In this document: in pieces, positions 25,201 to 36,000 of the stretch
How the letters are laid out: each line of letters opens with the position of its first letter
Position numbering within the stretch: the stretch's first letter is position 1
NCBI GenBank assembly: GCA_030248295.1
Contig: JASANH010000239.1
Location: forward strand, 124,001 to 188,000
Direction: 5' to 3'
From: Mesodorylaimus sp. YZB2_4
Lineage: Eukaryota; Nematoda; Enoplea; Dorylaimida; Dorylaimidae
Length of the DNA: 64,000 nt
Notes under the pieces: generated by a model
Seen by the model: only the letters and a program-made list of their open reading frames with translations
Database searches by the model: none
What the model was told of the DNA's origin: nothing
Position numbers and translations under genes: made by a program

Positions 25201-28114
25201 CCAAAATCTCACCCAAGGGTGAATGCTACGACTACAGCGATAATTTGTAGTCATAGCCCCTTTTTTGAGTCAGACAACCTGTAATCTATTGTGCCGCGGG
25301 GGCCTGAGAAGGACTCTTGTCTCTGAGTGTACAGTAGACAATACAGGACGAGGCAAAGAGGTTGCCTTCATTGAGAAGCATGCAAGTAACAAGACAGGGC
25401 CAGCCCTACCTCCTTCCCATAACCTTAGCCTATGCAACACACAGACAGCCAACTGCTTTTAGTGTAAACTGCTTTGGTGCCGTTGCGGGCATCCCAGTGA
25501 GAAAAGTCATGCTCATGGTGGTCGTGACTTGTCGTGATTTAGCTCCAGACTGTTCTTGGGCACCTCTTTGATCGAGAATCCATAGCTCCCTGCTCCTCGT
25601 CATAATCACCATCAACAGGCCGCACGCTCGCCCTAAGCTCTTATTGATAGGGAAATCTACATTATCGGCAGCACTAATTATCGGTATCGGCCGATAACGC
25701 AATTATCGGCCGATATTATCGGTCAGCCGATATATCGGTCGCACCTGGTTATCGATCAGTCCTTACCAGAACATCCTTCGCAACTTTTCTTGAATCCGAC
25801 ATTATTTGCACCGATCGCATTCGGATTCGGTTTGGCGTATGTCGGAATATAAACTTGTTTTAAACGCGATTCCGCTTCGGCCGCTTTCACACGTTTCTGT
25901 TGAATATAACGATCAGTAGTTTTCCACATATAATAATATTCTACGATATCTTTCAACGATTTCCACGGAAGCTAAAAAGAAATCAGATTCTCAATTCAAA
26001 ATCTTCAAAAATTCTTTAAAAACAAAAGTCTCTCCAAAATCCTCACAAATTTCGAGAAAAATCTAAAAGATTTCAAAGAAACTTACAAAATCTTGTCGAA
26101 TATCATTGAAATCTTTTCCATATTTTTCCAACGCTTCTTCGAACAAATTCGATTCGGCCGCCGACCATTCTTCCATTTGATCCCGACACATTAATGGTCC
26201 ACCCAAATTGGCCGTCGTATGTCCGGCCAATCGATCGCCCTCCGATGGATACCATTGTTTTTGCGCTGGCGGCACTAAAAAACTCGTCGCTTTTCCAACA
26301 TCGTATTCGGCCTGATGCAGGAGTATCATGGCTTGGAATAATGTCACGTCGCGACTAGCCGCCGCCACCGTTGTATGCAAACCAGCATATTTCGTCGCGC
26401 TGTTCATATCGAACGCACGTGCCAATGTTCCGACGGCTCTAAAACGTCAAGAAATCGATTAAATCCTGAAAAACACCAAAAATCGATTTAAATCGATCGA
26501 TCGATTGATGATCGATTTACATCAGATATTGATTGAAGTCAAATCGAGTCGAACGAAAGTCGATCGATCGATCAATCGATTATAATCGATTTTTGGTATG
26601 AATCGATTATCAATCGATCGAATGATAATCGATTTTCGGTTTGAATAGACCTAAACTAATCTTTTTTTCGGACCGATCAAATAGTGATTACCTCGCTATG
26701 ATGACAAATTGATCGATTTGTCGATCAGTTAATCCGTGATCAGGATGAAACATAGGCGATTCGATTTGACTGATATCCGATCGATCAGTCACTTTTTCTT
26801 CTTCGCTTAGCACCGACTCGGGCACAACGGCTTGATATTTTTCTCCCACGCGTATTTCGCCTTTATCAGCCAAAATAGTCTTCTGAGCGGGATCGTAGAC
26901 CAAAGAGTAGAAAAATGAGTCCTAAAAAACAAAAGGGGAAATCAAGCTGAAAAATTAAAAAAATCATTGAACTTACTTCTTTGTTAAAATATGAATCGGG
27001 TGTTTCTAATTCGTTCAACAAAGTAACTGTACATTTTCCACGAATATGAGTTGCTGGTAAAGTTTCGATTTGACGCGATAAAAATAATTCTCGATGCAAT
27101 AAACGATGTTTTTCTTGTTCCGTCAGTTTCTCTTCGCCAGGCATGGCCACACCGGCCGATGTGGCGCCGGGTTGTTGTCCGGTTGGTTTCTCGATTGTGG
27201 TTGGTGTAGGCGATTTTGAAACTGATTCTTCGCTGGGCGGAGTATCCGAGGTTTTCTTCGCTTCTTTCCCCGCTTTTGAGTCCGATTCCGGTTCGGATTC
27301 CACTTTGGATTCCACTTTTTCTTTTTCCGTGGTTTCCTTCTCTTTTTCCTGTTCATTTTCTGCGTCTGCTGGTGGGATGGATTCGGAAATGACCAATTCC
27401 TTTTCCTCCGAGTCACGATTTTCTGCTAATTTCTCCGCCGCAGGTTCCTCGGGAGTGGTTTCTGTTTTTTCAGTTGATTCCGTCGGTTCCGTCTCCATTT
27501 TCTCTTCGACGGGTGCCGATTCGGTTTCAGGTTTCACAGTGGCGGAATCTACAAAATTTAATTAGGGTACTTTTAAAAGGCGAAAGTTAAAAATTGCGAA
27601 CACTTACCTTCCGGGACTGCGGCTGGTTCATTTGGAGCAGCCGACTCAGATTTTGGGGTATTTTCAGTACCATTCGTTGTTGGCGGACTTTCAGTAACTG
27701 CTGATGACGCCGCCGCCCTGCCATCGATCACTTTCAATAAAGCGGGACCGATGTCGCGTCGGCGATAAAAACACATGACCTTGGCTTCGACATTGCCCGA
27801 AGGCGTCTGAAAAAAGATATTTTCTACAAAAACTAGCGTGGGAAATCAAATTTAAAATAATTTTTTCGGAAAAGATCGACTAAGCTACAGTTTAGAATTC
27901 AAAATTTGCATAAAGAACAACACACCTTATTTAACTCCTCGATTCGACGAATCTGATAGGGTGAGGCAGTGTTTATTTCAAAATATACATAGTCTAAAAA
28001 AGAAAACGCGAAAGTTAAAAATTTAATTCAAATACGAAATATTTACATAATCATCCAAATCCAAATCAAGCAAATCCTACCTCCAACTCGGTACATATTC
28101 GCCGGCGACGACAT
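19236..28114 (-). CDS. MTA: MTA-family subunit of the NuRD chromatin-remodelling complex
   Basis: Thirteen exons on minus: 28114-28081, 27993-27926, 27806-27608, 27548-26977, 26921-26692, 26438-26087, 25971-25767, 21989-21873, 21812-21732, 21437-21218, 20888-20545, 19509-19397, 19328-19236; 875 aa (human MTA1 715). [36 protein letters not shown], then about 190 Glu/Pro-rich residues, then [11 protein letters not shown] and [20 protein letters not shown]2: [20 protein letters not shown] to [18 protein letters not shown] about 455-507: [37 protein letters not shown] finger C549-C552-C573-C576 around [10 protein letters not shown]2H2-like finger (C631, C636, H649, H654), an RBBP4-contact-like [15 protein letters not shown] region, and a C-terminal [16 protein letters not shown] matching the NWIDAPGDVFYM element follow. 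MTAs scaffold HDAC1/2 and RBBP4/7 in the nucleus. The stop TGA overlaps a GTGAGT donor-like site (19239), so a further 3' exon is possible. Intron 7 is 3.8 kb. Confidence 0.92.
22240..22560 (+). repeat. dispersed repeat copy related to 24980-25250
   Basis: Shares GAACTTCACGAAGTTTCTTG, ACATGTCACGAAA, TTATCTCCTCCAACCCAGGA and GAAGGCCATGCCTGTCCCTG with GCAAACTTCATGAAGTTTTT, ACATGTCAAGAAA and GAAGGCCATCACCATTCCTG at 25017-25165. The 25029-25250 copy keeps a 73-codon frame; this one does not. Unrecognised, possibly a fragment of a retroelement. Confidence 0.55.
22540..23240. repeat. degenerate tandem array in MTA intron 7
   Basis: Five to six units of roughly 115-170 bp, each with GACCCCC, AAATTTTGTGAAGGGG, CTTCTNATNTTTTAGACCCC, TGTCCCGCCCGGCAAGGGTG and CCTTTACTGTGATTGACCCC. 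Later units degrade and end in C-homopolymers (for example about 23092-23104). Confidence 0.8.
23410..23800 (+). repeat. dispersed repeat copy, paralogous to 25290-25700
   Basis: Shares CCCTACCTCCTTCCC, CCTTAGCCTATGC, GCCAACTG, GCGGGCATCC, TCATCAACAGGCCG-like and CGCCCTAA.CTCTTATTGA blocks with 25290-25700 in the same order. Both copies run into TTATCGGTATCGGCC, a terminal word also present at 18790-18860, 24180-24430 and 25670-25760. Confidence 0.65.
25290..25760 (+). repeat. dispersed repeat copy with TATCGGCCGATA terminus
   Basis: Second copy of the 23410-23800 repeat in MTA intron 7. It ends in several overlapping TATCGGCCGATAA palindromes that reach to within a few bases of the exon 7 donor (25766), so the insertion nearly abuts the splice site. 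Confidence 0.65.
26470..26650. repeat. ATCGAT-rich simple repeat in MTA intron 5
   Basis: The intron between exons at 26692 and 26438 is largely degenerate AATCGATCGATT repeats. A similar tract fills the intron at 35030-35260 of an unrelated gene. Confidence 0.8.
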
Positions 28115-29475
28115 TTTCTCGATTTTCTATCGAAAAAATTGGCGCCAACAAAAAATTGATTACAAAACGCGAAAAAATCGAAAGAAATCAGACATACATG
28201 AACAAAATCGATTGATTTTTTCTTGGAATGGACCACACCAAAAGTATGGCGGCTTGGATTTGGGTCGACAGCGATCCAAGGCCGAACGGTCCAACGCGCA
28301 CAGGTGCTACGTAGGTGGCGTTGTCTGCTACTGAGCGCAAACTGGCGGAAATTCAAAAACTTGAGGCTGATGGACATAATTTTTGGTGCGAGTTAGGGAA
28401 GTGTCCAAAAAATTTCCGATCGACTTTTGAAGAGCGATTAAAGGTGGACCACATAAATCTGAAGCCGTATTTTACGCACCAAGCATGGTCACGTGGAATT
28501 TTTTTTTTATTCCCCAACAGGCATAGTGAAATATACTCAGTCTGAAACTATATTTTCCACAATCTTTCGCTATCCAAAGAAGCAGCGCTGCTTGCAGTGA
28601 TGTGTGGTGCTCTCTCAGAGTGTGTAAAATATAGTTTCCAGCGGTCACTGTCAATAGTGATCCAAGGGGTAAAATATGGTTTCAGATAGGTCTTGTCTGA
28701 AAAACTGAAGCGAGAGATTTTTGAATTATAACCCCCAAAACGGCATCTTTCTGGAACCATATTTGACACTTACGGAACGGTCATATGGCACTTCCATTTT
28801 TATTTTCCTCACATATATATTCTCAATCTGAAACCTTATTATACGCGATCTATTGCCAGTCGATGAAGCGCAGGCACGCGTGTGGGAGCAGGAGCACTGT
28901 TCGATGCAGCGGTTGAGAGGCTTGTGCTCTCTATGTAGGTGGGTAAAATATGGTTCATAGTAGTTTCTGAGTACATTAATAAAAAGGGTCAAAACCAGTT
29001 TCAGATTTGGTCTTGTTTCATACAAGCAGAATAGGGAGAATTAAAATTTTAGCTTCGCGCGCTGCACGGTGAGATATGCCCAATGTTTCCAGTCCAGTCG
29101 ATGGTACCTCGCCTGATTAGAAGCGCAGACACACGTTGAACTGGTATGTTGCTGTGAATGTAAAATATGGTTTCAGGTTGTAGTTTAAGGCATGTCCTCC
29201 GCTTGCACTTCGTTAGTTGAATGACGTATTTGGCGCAATTGTGGTAAAGAATTATATCAGAAATATAAGATAAAAATGATCTGCGTAAGATGATTACCAA
29301 ATTTTGCTCATATCTAAAACGCAAAAATGGAGTTCAGACCTTTAGTAAATCATATTCGATGAACCAAGCGCAGACTCCCTTTTGCTATCAAGGCTTATTC
29401 GCCGACAGGGGTGTGTAAACAAAAAAGAAGCCATAAGGCGAAAGGGACACTGAAAACGTGCAGTTTGAGACGAAA
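28115..29475. other. divergent intergenic region between MTA and BPI-like gene
   Basis: The two genes are transcribed away from each other, so both promoters should lie here. 28440-29190 is filled with GTAAAATATGGTTTCAG words (about eight, both strands) separated by 50-200 bp. No TATA box can be assigned safely. Confidence 0.6.
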
Positions 29476-32473
29476 ATGGTGTCAGCAATGCTTCATCAAA
29501 CCCTCATTTTGACTATATTATGCCTTGCGCTCTGTGTGAGTGTAACATGTCAAGTACAAACGGCATTCGAAGTACGTGTGACCAATGCTGGCCTGGACTA
29601 CGGTGGTCAAGTGGCAGTCCAATTGCTCAATGAACAGATTCCAACCATTCAAATCCCAGATATCGATGATGGTGATATTAAGGCTACAAATTTTAAAATC
29701 ACGCAATATTCATCACCCACATCGCAAGTACAATTACAAGCACCATCAACAGTCACGTGGACACTGGCCGGCGCCGCCATCACAATCACGGCACATGTGG
29801 AAGCGTGTCAGAAAATATTTGGTAAAAAGATATGTGCAGGTATCGATGTGGAGATGGGGGCCACTGGGGTCACCATGCAGGCATCTATCAGCTTAGGTCG
29901 GAAACCAACCGATCCTGATCGACCAACAATTGTGTCTGCCAATTGCCACGCATCCATTGGTGACTTGAGTATACACACTGAAGGTGGGGCCTTGGGGTGG
30001 ATCATCAATCTATTCAGAAGTATCATCGCCAGTCAGGTCAAACCTGAAATTGAGAAGTCATTGAGTGATGAACTGACATCGTTTCTGATGACTGATGCCA
30101 ACCAGGAATTAGCTAAGTTGAATATGGTCAGGAATATCGACAACAGATATGATCTGAATTATGCACTGGCTGCCGACCCTGCTGTAACTGTAGCCTACGT
30201 CGGGGTGGATATGAAAGGTGAGTCTATGCAGATGAGCAGAATATAAAATTTAAGCTGTGGACGGTTTCTAAAAAGATCTGGAACTGCTGCAAACCTGAGT
30301 TTCCATGTTTCACGTATCTCTCTCTTGCTGAAACGATACTTTATGCGTGCCAGTCTTTTATATGTATTTTTGAGCTTTTCAAGCAGGGTTGTGCTGTACA
30401 CATGGTCAAACTTCGGCCCTGGGACTATATATCGAACTGCTGCAACCCTGAGTTTTTACTTGCGTATTTCTCACCTTTTAAAAACTGACTTTCATTCAGT
30501 CTTTTTTCATATTTTCGGACTGTATCATGCAGTGTACTGTACACCCTGGGACTGATATATCGAACTGCTGCAGCCCTATGTTGTGACCATTGCCGCTTGG
30601 GGGCGCCTGGAGTTCTTGGGGGTGTGGCTTGGGCAGTTGGCTCAGTGAGGAGGGGCCAGGGCAGTAGAGTGCCAGGCAGCAGTGCCTGCTGTGTGAGATT
30701 GGTGCTTCGCCCTACGGGAAGCCACCCCTAGGATCTATCCCCATGTGGTCCATCCTATTGGCAGAACTGTGGGGCGAGCCAGGCGCCCGTCAGGGACTTC
30801 TGGGATCCTCTGGTGCTGACTGAGTCTTTACTGCGCCATCGACAGTGGAACTGTTCGCCAGCGTGGGCATCTTAGGACTGGGTGCATTCGACCAGCAACC
30901 AGGCTAGCGTATCATTGCGCAGAGCCACCCTGCGAGGCGCAGCATACACGCCTGAGGGGTTGTTGGGGAGTCGGGGTCTCAGTGATCGATACTCTGCAGG
31001 AATAAGCTTTTCTACCAGGCTTGGGCTATTGAAGACTTTGTAGCGCTCGCTCAGCCCGAAGAAGAGCTGTCGCACGCTCGCAAGCAGCAACCATAACACC
31101 TGATTTTTTACTCACGCATTTCTCACCTTTTGAAAACTGACTTTCAGCCTGCTTTTTTTCATATTTTCGGGATGTACTATGCAGAATTATGTAGTATACA
31201 CCTTGGAACTGATTTATCGAGCTGTTGCAGTCCAGTTTTCTTGCGCCAAATATTCCTCAACTGTGTAAAAGGTTTTTTAGCTTGCCTTTTGCATATTTTT
31301 GAATTTTTTTGAAGGATTGTGCACTGCGCACCCTGGCTCTTGGCCTAATACATCGAGTAGCTGCAACCCTGAGTTGCTTTAACCCAAGTATTTCTCACCT
31401 GTTGAACAGTAACATTCAGTCTGCCTGTCCATCTTTTAAATTTTTGAATTTTTATGCAGGGCTGTGCACTGCACACCCTGGAGTTGATTTATCGAGCTGC
31501 TGCAACCCTGAGTTTCCTTTCTCCACGTATTTCTCACCTGGTGAAGCTTACATGTAACCTGCCTGTAGCATGCAGGACTGTGCTCAGTGCTGTGGGTACC
31601 CTATTGTTCTCCCAGTCCCAGGGGAAACTGTATAGATGGCGCACCGTATTTCTCACTCATTAAAATATTAAAAGCAAATTGGTTTTTGTGCTCTCTAAGA
31701 AACATATGACACCCTCCTTCTCCTATCCTACCACTACACTTGCCAACTGTATCTTTGCAGGCCAAGTAACCTGCGACCGCGACCCATCTTTGGTCTCGCC
31801 ATACCCATTCACACCACTGGCCTTCCAAATCCTACAAGATCTACGAATGGTGTATTCCCTGATCAGTGATAAAGTGGTCAACGACCTTTTATATTATGCC
31901 CACGAATTGGGTGAGCTGAACACTCTGGTCACAGAAGACACTCCAGATGTTGGTCCTTTCCTAAAATTAAACTGCACAATGTCCTGGTGTTTGGGTGGAT
32001 TCATTCCCAATGTCACAATTCTATACCCTGGTGTGGAGGCAGCCGAAATCATGTTCTCCACCACAACCCCACCTCAAGTTATACTCAGCCCAGGATCAGC
32101 TGACTTTTACGCCAATATTACCATGAATATGTTCGCACCCAGTCCAGTCACGAACTCATCGATTCTACTGGCAACACTCCTGTTCAATGCCAATCTGGTC
32201 ATTGGCATCAAGGACAATAGCCTGGTCGGCGGCGTCAATATCAGCCAACTGACATTTGACACTATCGAAAGCCAAATGGACCCCGGAGTCACAAGTGCCT
32301 TGGAAAATTACATGAATAATATAATCAAAAGCAATTTGGTCGCAAAAATCAATAAGGTCTTTGGTGCTGGCTTACCCATCCCAGCCATAGATCATGTCGT
32401 ATTGAGCAATCCCCAAATACGACTGCTTGATAGAACTGTGCAGCTGGAAACTGATGTAGCTTATACGGGATAA
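29476..32473 (+). CDS. BPI/LBP-family secreted lipid-binding protein
   Basis: Two exons, 29476-30217 and 31761-32473, joined at a clean GTGAGT donor and TTTGCAG acceptor; 484 aa. The N-terminus is a signal peptide (HQTLILTILCLALCVSVTC). Two successive domains follow the LBP/BPI/CETP plan: the first with the amphipathic N-terminal strand FEVRVTNAGLDYGGQVAVQL, the I-P-D-I-DG segment and a CQKIFGKKIC pair in the region of the conserved disulfide; the second with LVSPYPFTPLAFQILQDLRM, DVGPFLKLNC and the terminal HVVLSNPQIRLLD. Family members bind lipopolysaccharide or other lipids outside the cell and often act in innate defence; the ligand here is unknown. I start at 29476, the first ATG of the frame and directly before the hydrophobic core. 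The intron carries a tandem array and a probable solo LTR. Confidence 0.87.
30300..31660 (+). repeat. degenerate tandem repeat of about 125-150 bp in BPI-like gene intron
   Basis: Repeating order: CGTATTTCTCACCT(T)TTGAA, a CTGACTTTCAGTCTG-like block, TTTTTCATATTTTCGG, CTGTACTATGCAG, GTACACCCTGG, ACTGATTTATCGAGCTGCTG, CAACCCTGAGTTT. Five to six units are visible (starts near 30310, 30465, 31110, 31245, 31385, 31520). Single relics of the TTTCTCACCTGTTAAAA word continue downstream of the gene (32610, 32785, 32845). Confidence 0.8.
30579..31098. mobile_element. probable solo LTR
   Basis: A 520-bp GC-richer block interrupts the tandem array. It begins TGTTGTGACC and ends CCATAACA, the TG...CA form of an LTR retrotransposon. 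It is flanked by CCTA (30575-30578) and CCTG (31099-31102), a 4-bp target duplication with one change. Removing it restores the array word GCAGCCCTGATTTTTT, matching GCAACCCTGAGTTTTT in other units. A MITE with imperfect 20-bp ends is the alternative. Confidence 0.6.
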
Positions 32474-33064
32474 CATGTTGGATGACTTGCATTCTGATTG
32501 GCTGACATAGGTTTAGCCACGCCTCCATCAGAGAGGATCGTATTTCTAACCAGTTGCAAGTGTAATATTTCATAGTCAGCCACGTATTTTAAGATATGCA
32601 GGTCGTGCGTTTCTCTCACCTGTTAAAATTTTGTCATTTCTTTAATTTTTTATCCAAGCTCGCTCGGAACTGTCAGCATCTGGTCATCCGTAACTTACAC
32701 CTGTTGAAGGAGGTTTCTCTGATTTTTCTGTCTATCGTACAGCAGTCAGTGTTGCTCAGTTCATCCTGATGCGTCACACTTGATTCTCACCCGTTAAAAA
32801 ATGCTGGTTTTTGTTCTTCTCGCTGTACTCTTCTGTGCGACAGCGCGTATTTCTCACTTATTAAAAACTTGAAGAGAAAGCATGTTTTATGGACAACATA
32901 TCGCAAGAACAGAATTAACAGATAACCCGGGAAAAAACAGAAAATTCTCAGATATCTAACCGAGTATGAGGGATCGAATAGAAGCCGAAACTACCGAGAT
33001 GGCCATGCGATGGTGGGACATGTCCGTGGGACGACTCTCATAAGAACAGAGGTCACAAATGCAA
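32474..33064. other. intergenic between two convergent genes
   Basis: 3' flanks of the BPI-like gene (plus) and the Pro-Ala-rich protein gene (minus). Only relics of the intron tandem-repeat word were seen; no additional gene. Confidence 0.5.
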
Positions 33065-36000
33065 TTATTGTTTGGTGTCCAACTCGCATCCGAACTGTCT
33101 GACCGTTTCCCTGTAGACGCGTTCAGCAGCCGAAGTACACGACTCCTTGACTGGCAGCCGGTTGCACTCGTAGAATTGTTTGACCCCGTTGCATCGAGTG
33201 GCTTCGTCGCGTCCGATCAGCAGCGGACCGTTGATGGGGTCGGAGCACTGGTTGCGTGCTCTGACCAGGGCCGAGGTGCAGTCGAAATGGCGAGCGAATT
33301 CGTGCAGGTTCTGCGGCGAGCAGGCGTAGCCGAGGATGGCATTGGCTAGGAAGACCACTTCGTCGCGCAAGCATTCTTGGAAGACAGAGAAGGGGCATTG
33401 CAGGAAGGCAGTGGCGTACAGGTCGCACAGTTCTATCACTTCGCTGCGTGCGTAGTGGTAGATGGGGAAAGTGAGGTTGGCCCGGTGGGTTTCAGTGATC
33501 ATGCGCGTGTGCACTGCCACCCAACGTTTGAACATAGGGTGCAGGCACTTGCGGGCTTGATTGCGTCGTTCAGTGTCGCAGACTTGGAGAAGTTGTGGGA
33601 CGAGGGGGATCGGTTGAACTGGCTTTCTTTCTCCTGGCAGTGGGGTGGGAGCTGATGTCGTGGCTGGAGCTGGGGTAAGAGCAGGTTGAGCTTGGGGCGC
33701 TGGCTGAGGAGCGGGGGCGGGAGCAGGTGCTGGAGCTGGGATGGCTGCTTGTGCTGGCGCAGGCGCTGGCTGAGGGATGGCAGCAGCAGCAGGTGCTGGG
33801 GCTGGGGCCTGGGCAGGAGCTGGCGCTGGTTGAGCGGCGACTGGGCTTTGAACTGGAGCTGGAGCAGGGACCGACGCAGCAGGCTGTGGCTGTGGTTGGG
33901 GTTGCGGTTGAGCGGGTTGGGGCGCAGCTGGTGCAGCAGCTGGAGCTGGAGCCGCTGCTGCCGGTGGGGCTGGCGCTGGCGCTGGTGCAGCCGGACCTTG
34001 GGTCACTGGCGCTGGTTGTGTGGTGGTGGTTGTTGGTTGGGAAACAGTCACTGTTGCTCCAGACGCTTGCGCCTGTTGCTGTTGGTTGGCCACGGGCAGG
34101 TTGAACAAAGGTTCCTGCGGTCCTGGGACCAATGGTGGAGGAGCTGCTGGCGCACCGTTTAAGAATGGAGCTGGCGCAGGGGCTCCCAAGCCTTGTTGTT
34201 CGGGAGCTGCACCAGCGCCAAAGATGTTCGTGGCGGGGGCTTGGGCCGCGTTATTCGAGCCAGGAGCCCCTGCATTAGCAGCGGCTGGTGCTGGAGGCAG
34301 GACAGGGATGGTCGTGGTTTGAGGTTGTGCTGTTGTTGTAGTCAAGGCTGGTGTTCCAGCTGAAATGGACGAGCATTGCATCAGCACGAGTCCATTCAAG
34401 GTTATTATCACTGTTACCTGGCAGCGGATCCACATTCAAGTCGCATCCAAACTGACGAATAGTTTGGGCCAGGACATTCACACCGTCATTAGCGCACTTG
34501 GCAGCAATTGGTTTTTCCATACACTTATAGAACTGGGGCATCCTTGCACACACCTCAGTCAAGTGGCCTGGTTGCCAGGCACCGACGGTGTAGGCGTGGC
34601 ACTGGGTGTTCTCAACGATGGTCCTCTTGATGCAGTCGTAACTCAAGAAGAAGGCCGCTTGCTGATTGCCACAGGCCAATCCCAAAATGGAATTGGTGAA
34701 TTCGGGCAACTGATGGCTGGGGCATCGCTGGATTTGCAACGAGCATTGATCCCGGACGCCGTGCACCATTTCACACATCTTAGCTAAATCAGCCCGATCG
34801 AACTTAAAGATTGGGAAACCACTTTCCAAAAGACTAGTGTCGTTGTCCCTGATTTCTGCCCACATGTTCAACAAGGGCTGAAAATTTGACGATTCAGCAG
34901 AGTCGGGCAACGTAAAAAGTCATTTTTCTTACCTGGAAGCAGTTAGTCACTGCTTGCCAATCGGGTGGAAGACAGTTGGGCAAAGTCTGTTCTTGAGCAC
35001 CAATTCCTGAAAACGTTGAAATTTCTGTAATTTTTGATTTAATCGATTTTCTTTTGCACATCGACATCGATATCGATATCGGATTAATTGACTTTCAGTG
35101 TAGGAGCGATAAAATCGATTTTCCTTGTCCTATATAACTTGAATCGATTTTACGTCTTGATTATCGATTGACTTGATTTTGTGTCCTGATATCGATTGAA
35201 GCAATTTCTTGTCGTTGTATCGATTAAATCGACTTTTTGATATTGATTTTTCTGTTTCAAAACCGACTATCTATTTTTTTGTCAACGTTAAACTTACTGG
35301 CATCTAACTTGCTGACATCGCATCCGAATCGATCGATTCCATGTACCAGGGCAGCCACACCCCTGGCTTTGCAAGTTCGTTGCACATCGTCGTGGATGCA
35401 TTTGAAGAAATCGCCCAGTTGAGTGCATCCGTCGGCCCTCTCGTCCTCGTTCTTCTTGAGCAACATGAGGCATTCTTGTTTGCCGTTAATCGTGCTCAAT
35501 AGACAATCGGCCGAATCAGCAAAGATCGAACCTGGTTTGCTACCGCAAGCGTACAAATAGTTTTGTTGCACAAATCGAGCCACTTCGTTCTGCTCGCATT
35601 TTTCAACTGGTGTTGGTCCGCAATTTTTCTGTGCTTCTTCTACACGAATACACAATGAGCGCAATTCCTCCGAGGTCATGGTCCAGAGAGGATAGACGAG
35701 GGCGTCGATTTGAGGCTTGACTTTTCTAATGTCATCCCATTTTAATACGAAACTATTCAGGCAGTCTTCCAGAGTCGTGTTCACAGCCGTCCGGCAGTTG
35801 GCATCAACAGCAGGAGCTGGAGCAGGGGCCGGAGCCGGAGCTGGGGCCGGAGCCGGAGCTGGAACCAGAGCTGGGGCCGGAGCCGGAGCTGGGGCCGGAG
35901 CCGGAGCTGGAACCGGAGCTGGGGCCGGAGCCGGAGCTGGAGCTGGAGCGGGGGCTGGAGCCGGAGCTGGAACCGGAGCTGGAATGGGGGCCAGAGCAGG

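Noticed and set aside
27143..27565. 140-codon plus-strand Ser/Phe-rich frame
   Set aside because: Antisense to the acidic MTA exon 4; composition is the mirror of GAA/GAG-rich coding sequence.
30872..31099. 75-codon minus-strand frame as a gene
   Set aside because: Lies wholly inside the probable solo LTR; openness follows from its GC content.
33686..34322. Long plus-strand Trp/Arg/Gly- and Leu-rich frames opposite the Pro-Ala linker
   Set aside because: They are antisense shadows of the GCT/CCA repeat on the coding minus strand; no start context, splice sites or family match.
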